This document shows, piece by piece, positions 15,392-25,015 of a stretch of DNA of 64,000 nucleotides (the stretch's first letter is position 1; the number at the start of each line of letters is the position of its first letter). The stretch is from Methylocystis sp. B8 (GTDB lineage: Bacteria > Pseudomonadota > Alphaproteobacteria > Rhizobiales > Beijerinckiaceae): contig NZ_VBTZ01000011.1 in assembly GCF_005771425.1 (NCBI RefSeq), positions 1 to 64,000 of the forward strand. Reading direction: 5' to 3'. The translations under genes and the position numbers were made by a program. A model generated the notes under the pieces. The model ran no database searches and was not told the DNA's origin. It saw only the letters and a list, made by a program, of their open reading frames with translations.

Positions 15392-15576
15392 GGCGAACGT
15401 TCCTCTGGTTTGAAGAGCGACTGCCAGGCGGATAGCTCATCGCGCGTGTCTTTGCCTGCGAACAAGCGTTCGGCCGACTGGTCGGCAAGTCGGAAAGGCG
15501 CGCCGCCCCTAACCAATCGTGACCTGCCGCGCTTCGAGCGATATTCGATGATGAACGGGCGAACGGCTTTCTTCAT
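15388..15576 (-). CDS. Small basic protein in the stress-type operon
   Basis: A 62-residue Arg/Lys-rich soluble protein beginning MKKAVRPFIIEYRSKRGRSR. AAGG lies at a suitable distance before the ATG. Function is unknown. Translational overlap with the following NepR-like gene and the upstream EcfG-type promoter suggest general-stress expression. Confidence 0.6.
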   Translation of the reverse strand: MKKAVRPFIIEYRSKRGRSRLVRGGAPFRLADQSAERLFAGKDTRDELSAWQSLFKPEERSP

Positions 15577-15612
15577 AGATGAACCTTCGTCTGGAGAGCG
15601 CCGGCAAGGATC

Positions 15613-15639
15613 AAACTTTTGGGTGACGCCAAATGTTCC
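15613..15639 (-). promoter_or_regulatory. EcfG-type general stress promoter of the small operon
   Basis: On the minus strand GGAAC is followed after 18 bases by GTTT (N17 plus AGTT), fitting the GGAAC-N16/17-CGTT consensus in all but the C. It shares GGAACATTTG and a CCCAAA/CCAAA core with the csbD promoter. The leader would be about 25-30 bases. Confidence 0.65.
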
Positions 15640-15699
15640 GGCTTATGACTGTCGGGTGCGAACCATTAGTGTGCGTATTTGCAAACTTCGAAAAAGAAA

Positions 15700-15723
15700 C
15701 GCCGGCGAATTGACTCGCCGGCG
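15700..15723 (-). terminator. Rho-independent terminator of csbD
   Basis: CGCCGGCGA and TCGCCGGCG are exact 9-bp arms around a 6-base loop. On the minus strand the hairpin is followed by TTTCTTTTT. Confidence 0.82.
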
Positions 15724-15744
15724 TCCTGCAACGATGCGCTGCCG

Positions 15745-15942
15745 TTAGTGGCGCGACATCCAGTCATCGATCTGCTTTTTGGCTTTGTCCTTGGCCACGC
15801 CGTAGCGCTCCTGGATCATGCCTTCGAGCTGCTCGCGGTTGCCGTTGATCCGCGCAATATCGTCGTCCGTGAGCTTGCCCCATTGCTCCCTGACGTTGCC
15901 TTTGAATTTCTTCCAGTTGCCTTCGATCGTGTCCCAGTTCAT
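15745..15942 (-). CDS. CsbD-family stress protein
   Basis: A 65-residue CsbD/YjbJ-type protein: MNWDTIEGNWKKFKGNVREQ, WGKLTDDD, then a helix ending in the DWMSRH C-terminus. These are abundant small stress proteins of unclear mechanism. GGAG precedes the ATG, an EcfG-type promoter lies about 85 bases upstream and a terminator follows, so it is a single-gene unit of the general stress response. Confidence 0.92.
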   Translation of the reverse strand: MNWDTIEGNWKKFKGNVREQWGKLTDDDIARINGNREQLEGMIQERYGVAKDKAKKQIDDWMSRH

Positions 15943-16025
15943 GGATGTCTCCTAATCAGGAGGCGGCCGCAATCGCGGCGGACGCCTTCGAAAGCGAGCC
16001 CGGGCCTAGCTTTCAAGACCTTTTT

Positions 16026-16050
16026 AACCTTTGGCTCGCGCAAATGTTCC
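16026..16050 (-). promoter_or_regulatory. EcfG-type general stress promoter of csbD
   Basis: On the minus strand GGAAC-N17-GTTA (N16 plus GGTT) fits the GGAAC-N16/17-CGTT consensus. The predicted start near 16016 gives a leader of about 75 bases. Confidence 0.7.
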
Positions 16051-16475
16051 AACCCGACTTGCGTTCTCGCTCAAATTTAAAATCCGCCTCGCTAGAGATA
16101 AGTATTTGCGCCGCTCGCTGAGCTTAAGGGCCTTGGCTATGGCGCGCGGCCGACCCCTCAAAGGTACGCATTTGCGCTGAGCGGTCGTGAAGCGTTCGGC
16201 ATATATGCGGTACGCAGTTGCGTAGAAACTGGCGTGCGCCGTCTATCCCGAAAACCTCGAAATTCGTCCATTTTGCCAATCCGTTAGGACGGCTCGGCGA
16301 CAGCCAGAAGCGAATTGCGGGGACCTGTCATCAGGGCGTGAGCAAATCGCTCTACGGTCAGAATATTTATTGAAGGACTTCCCCGAGCGCGGCGGGAAGA
16401 CCGCGCCCTGACCGTCGGCTTTTCGTTCAACTGACGGGCACATCAGCCGGGCGCTTTTTTAGCCTTTCGAAGAGA
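16051..16475. other. Gap with no recognisable gene
   Basis: About 425 bases between the csbD promoter and the next gene. The short readings present lack ribosome binding sites and family features. No RNA gene was recognised. Confidence 0.5.
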
Positions 16476-16886
16476 ATGGGTCGCGAATGTCTTAATTTCG
16501 GCAGGTTCGAGCTTTGCTTTCGTTTCGCTGGACGCAAGCAGGAGGATGATGCCGTGTGCACGGTGGACAGCGCGCTGCAAGACGATTGCGTGAGAGTCGT
16601 TCAAAGGCGCGACGATGAAGGCGCCTATATGATTCGGATCGGGACGCTCGAGACCGTTGTCACCATTCGACTGCGTCGGACCTGGGGATCGCGAACGGCC
16701 TATCGCCTGAGCCACGCGATAAAAACGCCGCGCCAACCAAGCCCTTATTGGAGCTGCGCGCCAGAAGCGGAAACGCCGGGCGACGCATTGCGCAAGGCGA
16801 TCAGCGGTTTCACGATGCATTATCGCAAGGCCGTCGGCGAAGGCTATGCGCCAGCCGAAGACTGGCTCGTTCCAGCCGGAAATTAG
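16476..16886 (+). CDS. Hypothetical protein, 136 residues
   Basis: Not recognised. The product is a soluble, mixed alpha/beta sequence. Its C-terminal part (PGDALRKAISGFTMHYRKAV, then GEGYAPAEDWLVPAGN) looks like genuine protein. No signal peptide or membrane segment is seen. The ATG at 16476 has only a weak AAGAGA upstream, and the true start may be further in. A competing minus-strand reading is rich in Arg and less protein-like. Confidence 0.5.
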   Translation: MGRECLNFGRFELCFRFAGRKQEDDAVCTVDSALQDDCVRVVQRRDDEGAYMIRIGTLETVVTIRLRRTWGSRTAYRLSHAIKTPRQPSPYWSCAPEAETPGDALRKAISGFTMHYRKAVGEGYAPAEDWLVPAGN

Positions 16887-17131
16887 TAGACGAAATCGGG
16901 AACATCGGTGACGCGCCGCCAGGCAACGGGCTGATCGTTCTTCAGACTGTTACGCACCGGGCAAAGCAAGGCGGCGTTCGTCCAGATCTGCGAATGGCAG
17001 GTCATGGAGGTGTCGGTCGGCGGCGTTCCCGCGTTGGACGAAACTTCGACGGCGGTGTGACGATATCGACAGTCGATTCCCAATATGGTCACGTTGTGCC
17101 GGCGCTGCCGACAAGACCGGCTGCGCCTCAA
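16883..17131 (-). pseudogene. Decayed fragment of a multihaem c-type cytochrome
   Basis: The reading GIDCRYRHTAVEVSSNAGTP, then PTDTSMTCHSQIWTNAALL and PVRNSLKNDQPVAW with VTDVPDFVY, matches a known cytochrome c pattern found in ActA-like subunits and related multihaem proteins. Both haem sites are broken: the expected CRYCH is CRYRH, and CMTCH is SMTCH. The frame stops right after DFVY, where homologues continue with a haem-ligand His segment. It abuts the 3' end of the gene at 16476-16886. It is a remnant, not a functional cytochrome. Confidence 0.75.
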
Positions 17132-17140
17132 TGGAGTGCG

Positions 17141-18484
17141 TCACGGCCTAGCCTGACGTCGAGCGAGCTGTGCGAAGAGGTAGCTTGCGATCAGTCCCAG
17201 CGCCGCGAACAAGGTGACGACCAAGAACACGTGATTGTGTCCGGCTGCTCCGGGCGACCGGTCGAGTAGGTAGCCCATGAGCGGTCCCATGAAGATATCA
17301 GGCGCGTAACCGATGACCGATAGAAGCCCGACAGCGAAACCTGTCTGCTCCAGTGGAATTCCGCCATCCTGCATGATAGCGAAATAGAGGCCACGGAGCC
17401 CAAAAATTCCAACGCAGGTGAAGATTATCGTCAGAACGAATGCCCACGCCATACCGGCGCCAACAAAGCCAGAGGCGAGAACGGAACTCCCTACTGCGAG
17501 CAGCACGAAACAGATGACGGTCAAAATTGGGGCGCCAATCCGCTCGGCAAGATAACCGGCGCCGGTCGCCGCGACCGGTCGTATCCACAGCGATATGGCG
17601 CCGATGCGTATTGCGTCGACTTCATTCAGCCCAATGACCTGGTTCGCGTAGAGCGAAAAGTCGTCGATCGCTTTGAAGCCGACATAAGCGCAAAGAATAA
17701 TCGCAGCCTGCAGCCAGACAGACGGCATGGCGAATAGGCGGGCGTCGCGGCATAGAGATATGGCGCTTCGCGGCGGCGCTTTGCGTTCCGGCAGCGCGAA
17801 CCAGATCAGCAGGGCCGCTCCGCAGGTTATCGCGGACAGCAACAGAATGACCTGCCGTAATGAGTCAGTTCGCTGCGCAAGACTGGCTGTCGCGCTGTCT
17901 TCCGGCAGCAGCGCGGCGAACAGGAACACCATGATCGACGCCATCACGGCGGCGAGCGCGCCTCTGCCGCCCTCAAGCAAGCCAAACGCGCGACTTTGGG
18001 AAAAGTCGAGTCCCCACTCACGCGTGGCGCGGATCAAGGGCGACCAGAACAGCGCGATCGTGGTGATTCCCCAATATCCGTACAAAATCGCCAGAGTTGA
18101 CGAAGAGGGAATCGCCATCATCACAAGTCCGCCGGCTGCAGTGGACGTTAGCGCAACGAACAACATCGTGCGCGTCGCAAATCGATCAGCAAGCAGGCCG
18201 CCAAAAAGATACGCAGCTATTGCAACAACGCCATAAGCCGAATAGGCGGCGCCGAGCTCAAGATTAGTTACGTGAAACACGTCAAGCAGCGTCGGCCTGA
18301 ATATCCGGGCCAATCCGAAAGGCAGCAAGAAAATCGACTCCCCGGCGATAATCAGCGCTGCGATCGCCAAGTATCGCCCGGGCGCATGCTCCCGACGGGC
18401 GGAAGCGGGCGCAGGCGGCCTGGGCTGCGCCGGCGATGTAGCGTTCTTATTCAACGTGGCGCATCTCAATCGCTCCGTCCTCAA
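17141..18484 (-). CDS. Major facilitator superfamily transporter
   Basis: A 447-residue inner-membrane transporter with about 12 hydrophobic segments. The MFS signature between helices 2 and 3 is seen as GGLLADRFATRTM (about residues 95-107). The N-terminal 35 residues are a Pro/Ala-rich cytoplasmic extension. The substrate cannot be read from the sequence. It stands alone, next to the cytochrome remnant. Confidence 0.85.
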   Translation of the reverse strand: MRTERLRCATLNKNATSPAQPRPPAPASARREHAPGRYLAIAALIIAGESIFLLPFGLARIFRPTLLDVFHVTNLELGAAYSAYGVVAIAAYLFGGLLADRFATRTMLFVALTSTAAGGLVMMAIPSSSTLAILYGYWGITTIALFWSPLIRATREWGLDFSQSRAFGLLEGGRGALAAVMASIMVFLFAALLPEDSATASLAQRTDSLRQVILLLSAITCGAALLIWFALPERKAPPRSAISLCRDARLFAMPSVWLQAAIILCAYVGFKAIDDFSLYANQVIGLNEVDAIRIGAISLWIRPVAATGAGYLAERIGAPILTVICFVLLAVGSSVLASGFVGAGMAWAFVLTIIFTCVGIFGLRGLYFAIMQDGGIPLEQTGFAVGLLSVIGYAPDIFMGPLMGYLLDRSPGAAGHNHVFLVVTLFAALGLIASYLFAQLARRQARP

Positions 18485-18692
18485 TCATTAGGACCTGAAA
18501 GCGCTGATGCATCTTAGGAGCCGGACCTTCATTACAGGACTACCAGGGCGCGCCGCGCCGGATCCCTTAAGTGAGACCGTCGCGTAGATGATACACAAAG
18601 CCGCATCCGCCTTGCGACGGCTTGAACGGCTAAGTTTCACAGGCGTATGATGTCTCCCATTAAAGGCGCGTCGGCGGCGGAGCGCTTCAAAG

Positions 18693-19526
18693 ATGAACAA
18701 GATTACGACGAGTTCGAACACGGGCGCGCCTATAGAAACGGGCGCGACTTTAGAAACGCGTCCACTGCTCAGACCCCGTTGGCTGCATCCCGTGTCGACC
18801 GTTTCGGTCGTCGGGATATTCGTCGCCTTCTTTGCTTCGGGAATCTATTGGCCACAGTCGCCAATCATTGACCTGGGCGGCATTAGCGCGGACCTCGTCC
18901 CGGAAGGCGTTTCCTTGGACGCGGGCGATGCAGCGCCTGAGGGGGATTCGCTGGACGATCCCTTGCCGATCGAAACGGCGTCTCTCACCGAGGAGGGTAT
19001 GGAGGAGTTGATCTCCGATGAGCAGCCACCCCCTCTGATCATGCAGCCCGACGCGGTTCCGATACCCGCGAAAAAAGAAAAAGCGGAGAAAAAGGAAAAG
19101 TCCGAGAAGCCCAGGAAGGTTGACCAGAAGGCCCAGGAAAGACGGGAAGCTCAGAATGACAGCCGTCGCGCGGCTGAGAACAACCGGCGCTACGGCCTGC
19201 CTGGAGGCGGCGGAATGGGATCAGGATCCGCTCGGGTGGCTGGCAGGTTTGGACTGCCAGGAGGCGGCGGCGACGGTTCGGGTCAGGCGACGTGCCTTGC
19301 TCAGATCGCAGCTTCAATTCGCGGGCACACTCCCGCATCGACGAGCCTTGGACCGGGAACGGTCTACGTGACCTTTTATGTGAACGCGGGCGGCGGCATA
19401 TCAGGCATTTCAGTAACCGGCGGCAGCCCGGCTCATGCAGCGCTGGCGCGGCGCATCGTCGCCTCTGCGCGCGGTCCGAGCAGCTGCGGGCCCGTGTACG
19501 CGCGACAGGGCATTACTTTTCAATAA
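18693..19526 (+). CDS. TonB-like periplasmic-spanning protein
   Basis: A 277-residue protein with one membrane helix at about residues 35-55 (STVSVVGIFVAFFASGIYWP). An acidic/Pro stretch follows, then a charged Lys/Glu coiled segment (about 128-165) and two copies of a Gly-rich GLPGGGGxGSG motif. The C-terminal domain (GPGTVYVTFYVNAGGGISGI, then a SPAHAALARRIVASA helix) resembles TonB C-terminal domains. It lies 33 bases before an exbB-type gene, so it is probably the transducer of a second TonB system. Its receptor partner is not visible. Confidence 0.7.
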   Translation: MNKITTSSNTGAPIETGATLETRPLLRPRWLHPVSTVSVVGIFVAFFASGIYWPQSPIIDLGGISADLVPEGVSLDAGDAAPEGDSLDDPLPIETASLTEEGMEELISDEQPPPLIMQPDAVPIPAKKEKAEKKEKSEKPRKVDQKAQERREAQNDSRRAAENNRRYGLPGGGGMGSGSARVAGRFGLPGGGGDGSGQATCLAQIAASIRGHTPASTSLGPGTVYVTFYVNAGGGISGISVTGGSPAHAALARRIVASARGPSSCGPVYARQGITFQ

Positions 19527-19559
19527 GGCTTAGCCTCAACGCCGCAGGAGAGCATTGCA

Positions 19560-20162
19560 ATGAATCTCGCGCCAATGTCGCCGATCGGCATGTTTATTTA
19601 TGCGGCCCCCGTCAGCAAAATTGTTATGGCGCTGCTGCTCGCCGCGGCGGTCTGGACTTGGGTGCTCATTATTGACGGCGTTTTCGTTCTGTTGCGGGTG
19701 TCCAAGGCGCTCGATCGCGTGCGCGCCGGCGGCGATATTGGCGTCCTCTGGCCGATCGAGGCCGCCGCGCAGGAGGCGTCGCAAACTGAATTGCCCAACG
19801 AGACCGCTCATCAGAAGCGCGACCGCGTCTTGCAACAGATGAACCGGGCGGCGCGCGAGTTCATGCTCGACGCCGAAGGCGGGCTTCCCGTTCTCGCAGT
19901 CGTGGCTTCAGCAGGCCCGTTCGTCGGCCTTTTCGGCACCGTTTGGGGCATCATGTCGAGTTTCTCTGGAATCGCTCAGACCCAGGACACAAGTCTCGCG
20001 GTGGTCGCACCCGGCATCGCTGACGCGCTCGCTGCAACCGCCTACGGGCTTGCCGCCGCCATTCCGGCCGCCATCGGCTACAATAGAATGGGCATGGCCT
20101 TCGGCGATCTCAGAGAAAAATTAAGCCGTTACGTCAAATCCTATGCGAGTTCGGTCGCCTAG
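19560..20162 (+). CDS. ExbB/TolQ/MotA-family proton channel subunit
   Basis: A 200-residue product with a first membrane helix at about residues 15-40 and the paired helices [18 protein letters not shown] and ATAYGLAAAIPAAIGYN. It lacks the long N-terminal signal of the exbB at 12743. AGGAG precedes the start. It follows the TonB-like gene directly, but no exbD/tolR gene follows. The motor would need an ExbD from elsewhere. Confidence 0.88.
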   Translation: MNLAPMSPIGMFIYAAPVSKIVMALLLAAAVWTWVLIIDGVFVLLRVSKALDRVRAGGDIGVLWPIEAAAQEASQTELPNETAHQKRDRVLQQMNRAAREFMLDAEGGLPVLAVVASAGPFVGLFGTVWGIMSSFSGIAQTQDTSLAVVAPGIADALAATAYGLAAAIPAAIGYNRMGMAFGDLREKLSRYVKSYASSVA

Positions 20163-20241
20163 CCGCGAAGCGGCGCCCATCTTGGCCAGCGAAGCGTCCT
20201 CAATTAGAGTTTCGCCGCTTATAAATTTAGCGAGGCCAATA

Positions 20242-22020
20242 ATGAGCGATCAGTCCAGCGAGCAGGCGGCGCTCGAAAGAGCCAATCTCGACGCGAGGAT
20301 CGCCTTCGCGGCCGCGAGCTTTCTCCTGGCATACGCCTTCGCAGCGCTGCTTGACCGCGTTGGCGCGCCGGAGCGCTTTGTCGGCGGGGCGCCGCCTTAT
20401 TTCACCATTCTTGGCCTCGGCGCGCTCGGCTTCCTTCTGCATTCGATGCGGGTGTCGGTTTATTACACCGCCGGCCGGGCGTTGCCCGCCGCTTACGCAG
20501 GCTTCGCTAACGCCGCCATCGTGATCGCTCTGCTGCTTCCCTTTGGCGCACGGCTTGCTGGACAGAGCTGGGCTATCGGAGCGATCGGCGGCGTGTTCAT
20601 CGGCCTCGCCGCAGCGGGGCTTTATTTTGGCCCGCTGCTGCGCAAGACCGGCGTTTTTTCAATTTCGGAGCTTCTTTGCGCGCGCTTTCCGAGCGCCGCG
20701 ACGCGGGTGGGCTTCATCGGCGCGGTGGCGTTGTCGTCGACGCTTCTCGCCGCCGCCGGCGGGTTGATCGCCGTCAATGCGCTCGTCGAGCTCACTGGCG
20801 CCAACCGGGCGTTTGCGGCGTTTCTTGTCGCGGCGTCGACGCTTATTATCGCTGGCCCGGGCGGGCTTTCGGGCGTCATGTGGGCGTCGGCGGCCGCCGC
20901 TGGCGTGGCGACCTTGGGGTTCGGCTGGCCCATCGCCGCCCTCAGTCTCCACGACGCCTTGCCGAGCGGCCTAATTTTTGGCGGCTCAGCTTCGACGGAG
21001 GCTGCGCAGCTACTGGTAAGCTGGCGCGTCGCGCCCGCCCCGATGGGCCTTATAGCTGAACTTGCCACGACCTTGGCGGCCGCGCTTGGCGTCGCCTCGC
21101 TTGCTCCTGTCCTGGCCGCTTCGTTGGCGACGCCGGACAGGAGGAGTGCGCGCCGCGCCGGCTATTCGGCGCTTTTCTGGAGCATCGTTATCGCCCTTCT
21201 GGCGGCGGCGGCGATGGCCGTCTCGGCGCTGTCGCTCGCCCGCGCCACCGTGGGACAGCCGCCGGAACGCCTGCCGCGAACGGTCTATCAAGCGAGCGAG
21301 CGGGGTCTGATTAGCGTTTGCGGCTACTCTGTGCGTGGACCCTCCGAGGCGCAACGGGCCTGCGCGGCGAAAGGATACGCCCCAGGCGCGCCCCTTGCCG
21401 CATCCGACATTCGCCCGATCGACGGCGACTTTCTGCTCGGCTTCCTCCCCCAGGCGGCGGAGCTTGGGGCCGCTTCTTCTGGGCTGATCGCCTCGGCGCT
21501 CGTGGCGCTGGGGCTCGCGCTCGGCGCATCGGGGCTGCAAGCCTGCGCGACGGCCTTCGGCCATGACGCGCTCTATCGGCTGCGCGGCGAGATCGACCTG
21601 ACGAGCCGACGCCTCGCCGTCAATCGCATCACGCTGGTCGCCGTTTCGACCCTGGCATACGTGGCGGCGGTCGCCGGCGTCTTCACGCCAGGCGCGCTCG
21701 TCGCCGCGGCGCTTGCAGTATCCGCGTCCTGCCTGGCGCCGTCTCTTGGCCTTGCCTTTTGGCCGCGCGCCGGCGATCGCGAAGCGCTTATCGCTGTGTG
21801 CGGCGGCGCTGTCGGCCTGTTCGCCGCGCTCGCCGTGGCGGAGACGCCCAATCGATTCGAAATTTATGCGCTCTGCGCGCTTGCAGGCGCGACGATCGGC
21901 GGCGCGTTCGGCCTGATATCGGGGCTAGCATCGCGAAGCGACAAGCCGGCGGCGCGGGCCTTCATCACCCGCATGCTGCGGGGCGACGCCCAGATGCTTC
22001 AGCCCGATAAGGGCGCTTGA
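20242..22020 (+). CDS. Sodium:solute symporter family protein (ActP-like)
   Basis: A 592-residue inner-membrane protein with about 13 hydrophobic segments. It shows the SSS layout, including YTAGRALPAAYAGFANA near the N-terminus and the VRGPSEAQRACAAKG loop seen in acetate/VC_2705-type symporters. The substrate is probably a small organic acid but is not certain. The start at 20242 follows a GCGAGG sequence; an upstream in-frame reading from 20143 overlaps the exbB-like gene and is less likely. Confidence 0.82.
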   Translation: MSDQSSEQAALERANLDARIAFAAASFLLAYAFAALLDRVGAPERFVGGAPPYFTILGLGALGFLLHSMRVSVYYTAGRALPAAYAGFANAAIVIALLLPFGARLAGQSWAIGAIGGVFIGLAAAGLYFGPLLRKTGVFSISELLCARFPSAATRVGFIGAVALSSTLLAAAGGLIAVNALVELTGANRAFAAFLVAASTLIIAGPGGLSGVMWASAAAAGVATLGFGWPIAALSLHDALPSGLIFGGSASTEAAQLLVSWRVAPAPMGLIAELATTLAAALGVASLAPVLAASLATPDRRSARRAGYSALFWSIVIALLAAAAMAVSALSLARATVGQPPERLPRTVYQASERGLISVCGYSVRGPSEAQRACAAKGYAPGAPLAASDIRPIDGDFLLGFLPQAAELGAASSGLIASALVALGLALGASGLQACATAFGHDALYRLRGEIDLTSRRLAVNRITLVAVSTLAYVAAVAGVFTPGALVAAALAVSASCLAPSLGLAFWPRAGDREALIAVCGGAVGLFAALAVAETPNRFEIYALCALAGATIGGAFGLISGLASRSDKPAARAFITRMLRGDAQMLQPDKGA

Positions 22021-22090
22021 TTCCGGTTGAATCGCTGTGGTTTGCCAAACCCCTACCGTTCGCCTCAAAACCTGCTATAAGGCCCTCGCA

Positions 22091-22110
22091 CGCCCCGGCT
22101 CGCCGGGGCG
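22091..22110 (+). promoter_or_regulatory. GC-rich hairpin in the rpsO leader
   Basis: CGCCCCGG and CCGGGGCG are exact 8-bp arms around CTCG. The hairpin is followed by GCTCCGTTTT, about 85 bases before rpsO. A TATAAG sequence at 22076-22081 may be part of the promoter. The hairpin could attenuate or be the site of S15 feedback, which is not established here. Confidence 0.4.
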
Positions 22111-22194
22111 GCTCCGTTTTCGCGCGACCCTGCTGGACGACATCCCGGCCCTGGCCGCAGAGCGCGGATCACCCCTAAAAACAAGGACTATCCG

Positions 22195-22464
22195 ATGTCG
22201 ATCACGGCGGAGCGCAAGCAGGCGCTCATCAAGGAATATTCCACCAAGGCCAACGACACGGGTTCGCCCGAAGTGCAGGTCGCGATTCTCACCGAGCGAA
22301 TCGCTAACCTGACCGAACACTTCAAGACCCATGCGAAGGACAATCACTCGCGTCGCGGGCTCTTAAAGCTCGTCTCCCAGCGCCGCCAGCTGCTCGACTA
22401 CGTCAAGGTGCGTGACGAAGGGCGCTACAAGACGCTGATCGAGCGACTCGGCATCCGCCGCTAA
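22195..22464 (+). CDS. rpsO: 30S ribosomal protein S15
   Basis: The 89-residue S15 binds 16S rRNA early in 30S assembly. The whole family pattern is present: [33 protein letters not shown] and [13 protein letters not shown]. Length is normal. As in most bacteria it precedes pnp, here with a terminator between them. truB, often upstream, is absent. Confidence 0.98.
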   Translation: MSITAERKQALIKEYSTKANDTGSPEVQVAILTERIANLTEHFKTHAKDNHSRRGLLKLVSQRRQLLDYVKVRDEGRYKTLIERLGIRR

Positions 22465-22477
22465 CCGCAAGCGCGCA

Positions 22478-22502
22478 AAGGCGGCGCCGATGCGCCGCTT
22501 TT
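22478..22502 (+). terminator. Terminator between rpsO and pnp
   Basis: GCGGCGC and GCGCCGC are arms around CGAT, flanked by AAA and a TTTT run. It would reduce read-through into pnp. Confidence 0.75.
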
Positions 22503-22660
22503 GCCATTACGGAGCGCCAGAGAGGGCGCTCGCTACGACCAACGCGTAAAGTCATGGCAGGATCGCCGGACGCTGCGTCGACGCTTTAAGAAACATCGCT
22601 GCCGCAGCTTCTCGCCGTCTTGCTCATGACGAACCGCAGGTTCATCAGAGAAAGACCAGC

Positions 22661-24814
22661 ATGTTCCAGATTCATCGCGAAGAACTCGAATGGGCAGGGC
22701 GCAAGCTCGTGCTCGAGACCGGCAAAGTCGCACGTCAGGCCGACGGCGCCGTCATGGCGAGTTGGGGCGAAACGACCGTGCTCGCAACCGTCGTTTCCGC
22801 CAAGGCGCCAAAGCCCGGCCAAGACTTTTTCCCGCTCACCGTCAACTATCAGGAAAAAGCCTTCGCCGCGGGCCGCATTCCCGGCGGCTATTTCAAACGC
22901 GAGGGCCGTCCTTCGGAGCGTGAAACGCTGGTTTCGCGCTTGATCGACCGGCCGATCCGCCCGCTCTTTCCGGATGGTTATCGCTGCGACACGCAGGTGA
23001 TCGTGACCGTTCTGTCGCATGACCTCGAAAACGATCCTGACATTCTGGCTATGGTCGCGGCGTCCGCGGCGCTAACGCTTTCGGGCGTGCCCTTCATGGG
23101 ACCTGTTGGCGGCGCGCGCGTCGGCTATATCAACGGCCAGCTCAAGCTCAATCCGACGATCGAGGAGATGAAGCTCTCAGATCTCGATCTCATCGTTGCT
23201 GGCACGCAGGACGCCGTGCTGATGGTCGAGTCGGAAGCCAAGGAGCTTTCCGAAGAGACGATGCTCGAAGCGGTCATGACCGGCCATCGCGGCTTCCAGC
23301 CCGTGATCGACGCGATCATTCGCTTGGCTGAACGCGCCGCCAAGGACCCGCGTGAACTCGCTACGTCCGATACGAGCGAAATTTCGAAGGCTGTGGCGGA
23401 GATCGCCGAGGCTGATCTGCGCGAAGCCTATAAGAACACGGTAAAGCAGGAGCGCTATGCCGCGGTTGATGCGGTGAAAGCGAAGGTGATGGCGGCGCTC
23501 GCGCCGGAGGGCGGCGAGTCGAAGTTCTCCAAGGAGCAGATTGCAGAGATCTTCAAGGAGCTTCAAGCTAAAGTCGTACGCAACAATATTCTCGACACCG
23601 GCCTGCGCATCGACGGTCGCGACGTGAAGACTGTGCGTCCGATCGTCGCCGAAGTCGGCGTTCTTCCGCGCACGCATGGCTCCGCGCTGTTTACGCGCGG
23701 CGAGACTCAGGCGCTTGTCGTTGCGACGCTGGGCACCGGCGAAGACGAGCAATATGTCGATTCGCTCGAGGGCACTTATAAGGAGCGTTTCCTGCTCCAC
23801 TATAACTTCCCGCCCTATAGCGTTGGCGAGACGGGGCGCATGGGTTCGCCCGGCCGTCGCGAGATCGGCCATGGCAAACTCGCATGGCGCGCCCTTCGTC
23901 CGATGCTGCCGGCGGCGGCCGAATTCCCGTACACGCTGCGTGTCGTCTCCGAGATCACCGAGTCCAATGGTTCGTCTTCGATGGCGACGGTCTGCGGCAC
24001 GTCGCTCGCGCTGATGGACGCCGGCGTGCCGATCAAGGCGCCGACGGCCGGCATCGCCATGGGCCTCATTCTCGAAGGCGAGCGCTTCGCCGTGCTCTCG
24101 GACATTCTCGGCGACGAGGATCATCTCGGCGACATGGACTTCAAAGTCGCCGGCACAGGCAATGGCGTGACCTCGCTGCAGATGGACATCAAGATCGCCG
24201 GCATCACCGAGGAAATCATGAAGGTCGCGCTCGCTCAGGCGAAGGACGGCCGCATGCATATTCTCGGCGAAATGGCGAAGGCGATCGCAAGCTCGCGCGC
24301 CGAACTCGGCGAATTCGCGCCGCGTATCGAAACGATGAAGATCCCGACTGACAAAATCCGCGACGTCATCGGCTCGGGCGGCAAGGTCATCCGCGAGATC
24401 GTCGAGAAGACCGGCGCCAAGATCAACATCGAAGACGACGGCACGGTGAAGGTCGCATCCTCCGACGGCAATTCGATCAAAGCGGCGATCAACTGGATCA
24501 AGTCGATCGCCTCTGATCCAGAGGTCGGCATGATCTACGAAGGCACGGTCGTCAAGACCGCCGACTTCGGCGCCTTCGTCAATTTCTTCGGCGCCAAGGA
24601 CGGTCTCGTTCACATTTCGCAGCTATCGAAGCAGCGCGTGAACAAGACGACGGATGTCGTGAAGGAAGGCGACCGCGTGAAGGTCAAACTTCTCGGCTTC
24701 GACGACCGCGGCAAGGTGCGCCTCTCGATGCGCGCCGTCGATCAAGAGACCGGCGAGGACCTCGAGGCCAAGGAAAAGGCCGAACGGGAAGCCGCAGCGG
24801 CGAGCGAAGGGTAA
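22661..24814 (+). CDS. pnp: Polyribonucleotide nucleotidyltransferase (PNPase)
   Basis: PNPase degrades RNA 3' to 5' by phosphorolysis and is part of the degradosome. The 717-residue product has two RNase PH domains ([20 protein letters not shown] in the first; [17 protein letters not shown] and [10 protein letters not shown] in the second). A KH domain ([14 protein letters not shown], about 567-580) and a C-terminal S1 domain ([13 protein letters not shown]) follow. Length is typical. A strong terminator follows. Confidence 0.98.
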   Translation: MFQIHREELEWAGRKLVLETGKVARQADGAVMASWGETTVLATVVSAKAPKPGQDFFPLTVNYQEKAFAAGRIPGGYFKREGRPSERETLVSRLIDRPIRPLFPDGYRCDTQVIVTVLSHDLENDPDILAMVAASAALTLSGVPFMGPVGGARVGYINGQLKLNPTIEEMKLSDLDLIVAGTQDAVLMVESEAKELSEETMLEAVMTGHRGFQPVIDAIIRLAERAAKDPRELATSDTSEISKAVAEIAEADLREAYKNTVKQERYAAVDAVKAKVMAALAPEGGESKFSKEQIAEIFKELQAKVVRNNILDTGLRIDGRDVKTVRPIVAEVGVLPRTHGSALFTRGETQALVVATLGTGEDEQYVDSLEGTYKERFLLHYNFPPYSVGETGRMGSPGRREIGHGKLAWRALRPMLPAAAEFPYTLRVVSEITESNGSSSMATVCGTSLALMDAGVPIKAPTAGIAMGLILEGERFAVLSDILGDEDHLGDMDFKVAGTGNGVTSLQMDIKIAGITEEIMKVALAQAKDGRMHILGEMAKAIASSRAELGEFAPRIETMKIPTDKIRDVIGSGGKVIREIVEKTGAKINIEDDGTVKVASSDGNSIKAAINWIKSIASDPEVGMIYEGTVVKTADFGAFVNFFGAKDGLVHISQLSKQRVNKTTDVVKEGDRVKVKLLGFDDRGKVRLSMRAVDQETGEDLEAKEKAEREAAAASEG

Positions 24815-24820
24815 ACCCTT

Positions 24821-24851
24821 AAAAGGGCGGCTTCTCAGAAGCCGCCCTTTT
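24821..24851 (+). terminator. Rho-independent terminator of pnp
   Basis: AAAAGGGCGGCTTC and GAAGCCGCCCTTTT are exact 14-bp arms with a 3-base loop, followed by CTTT. Confidence 0.92.
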
Positions 24852-25015
24852 CTTTGGCCAAGCCAAGTCTTTGGCCAAGACAAGTCATTTTTCACAAAGC
24901 TCGTCGACGCGGCGTCGCCAGGGGTCATTCGCCACTCGGAGAAACTCGCCATTCCCGCGCCTTGCCAAGCCCGCGACGCGCCCTGTCTATAGGCGGGTAG
25001 CAACAGAGGCGAACA

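Noticed and set aside
23177-24613. 478-codon minus-strand reading inside pnp
   Set aside because: Antisense shadow of pnp with the same kind of biased composition.
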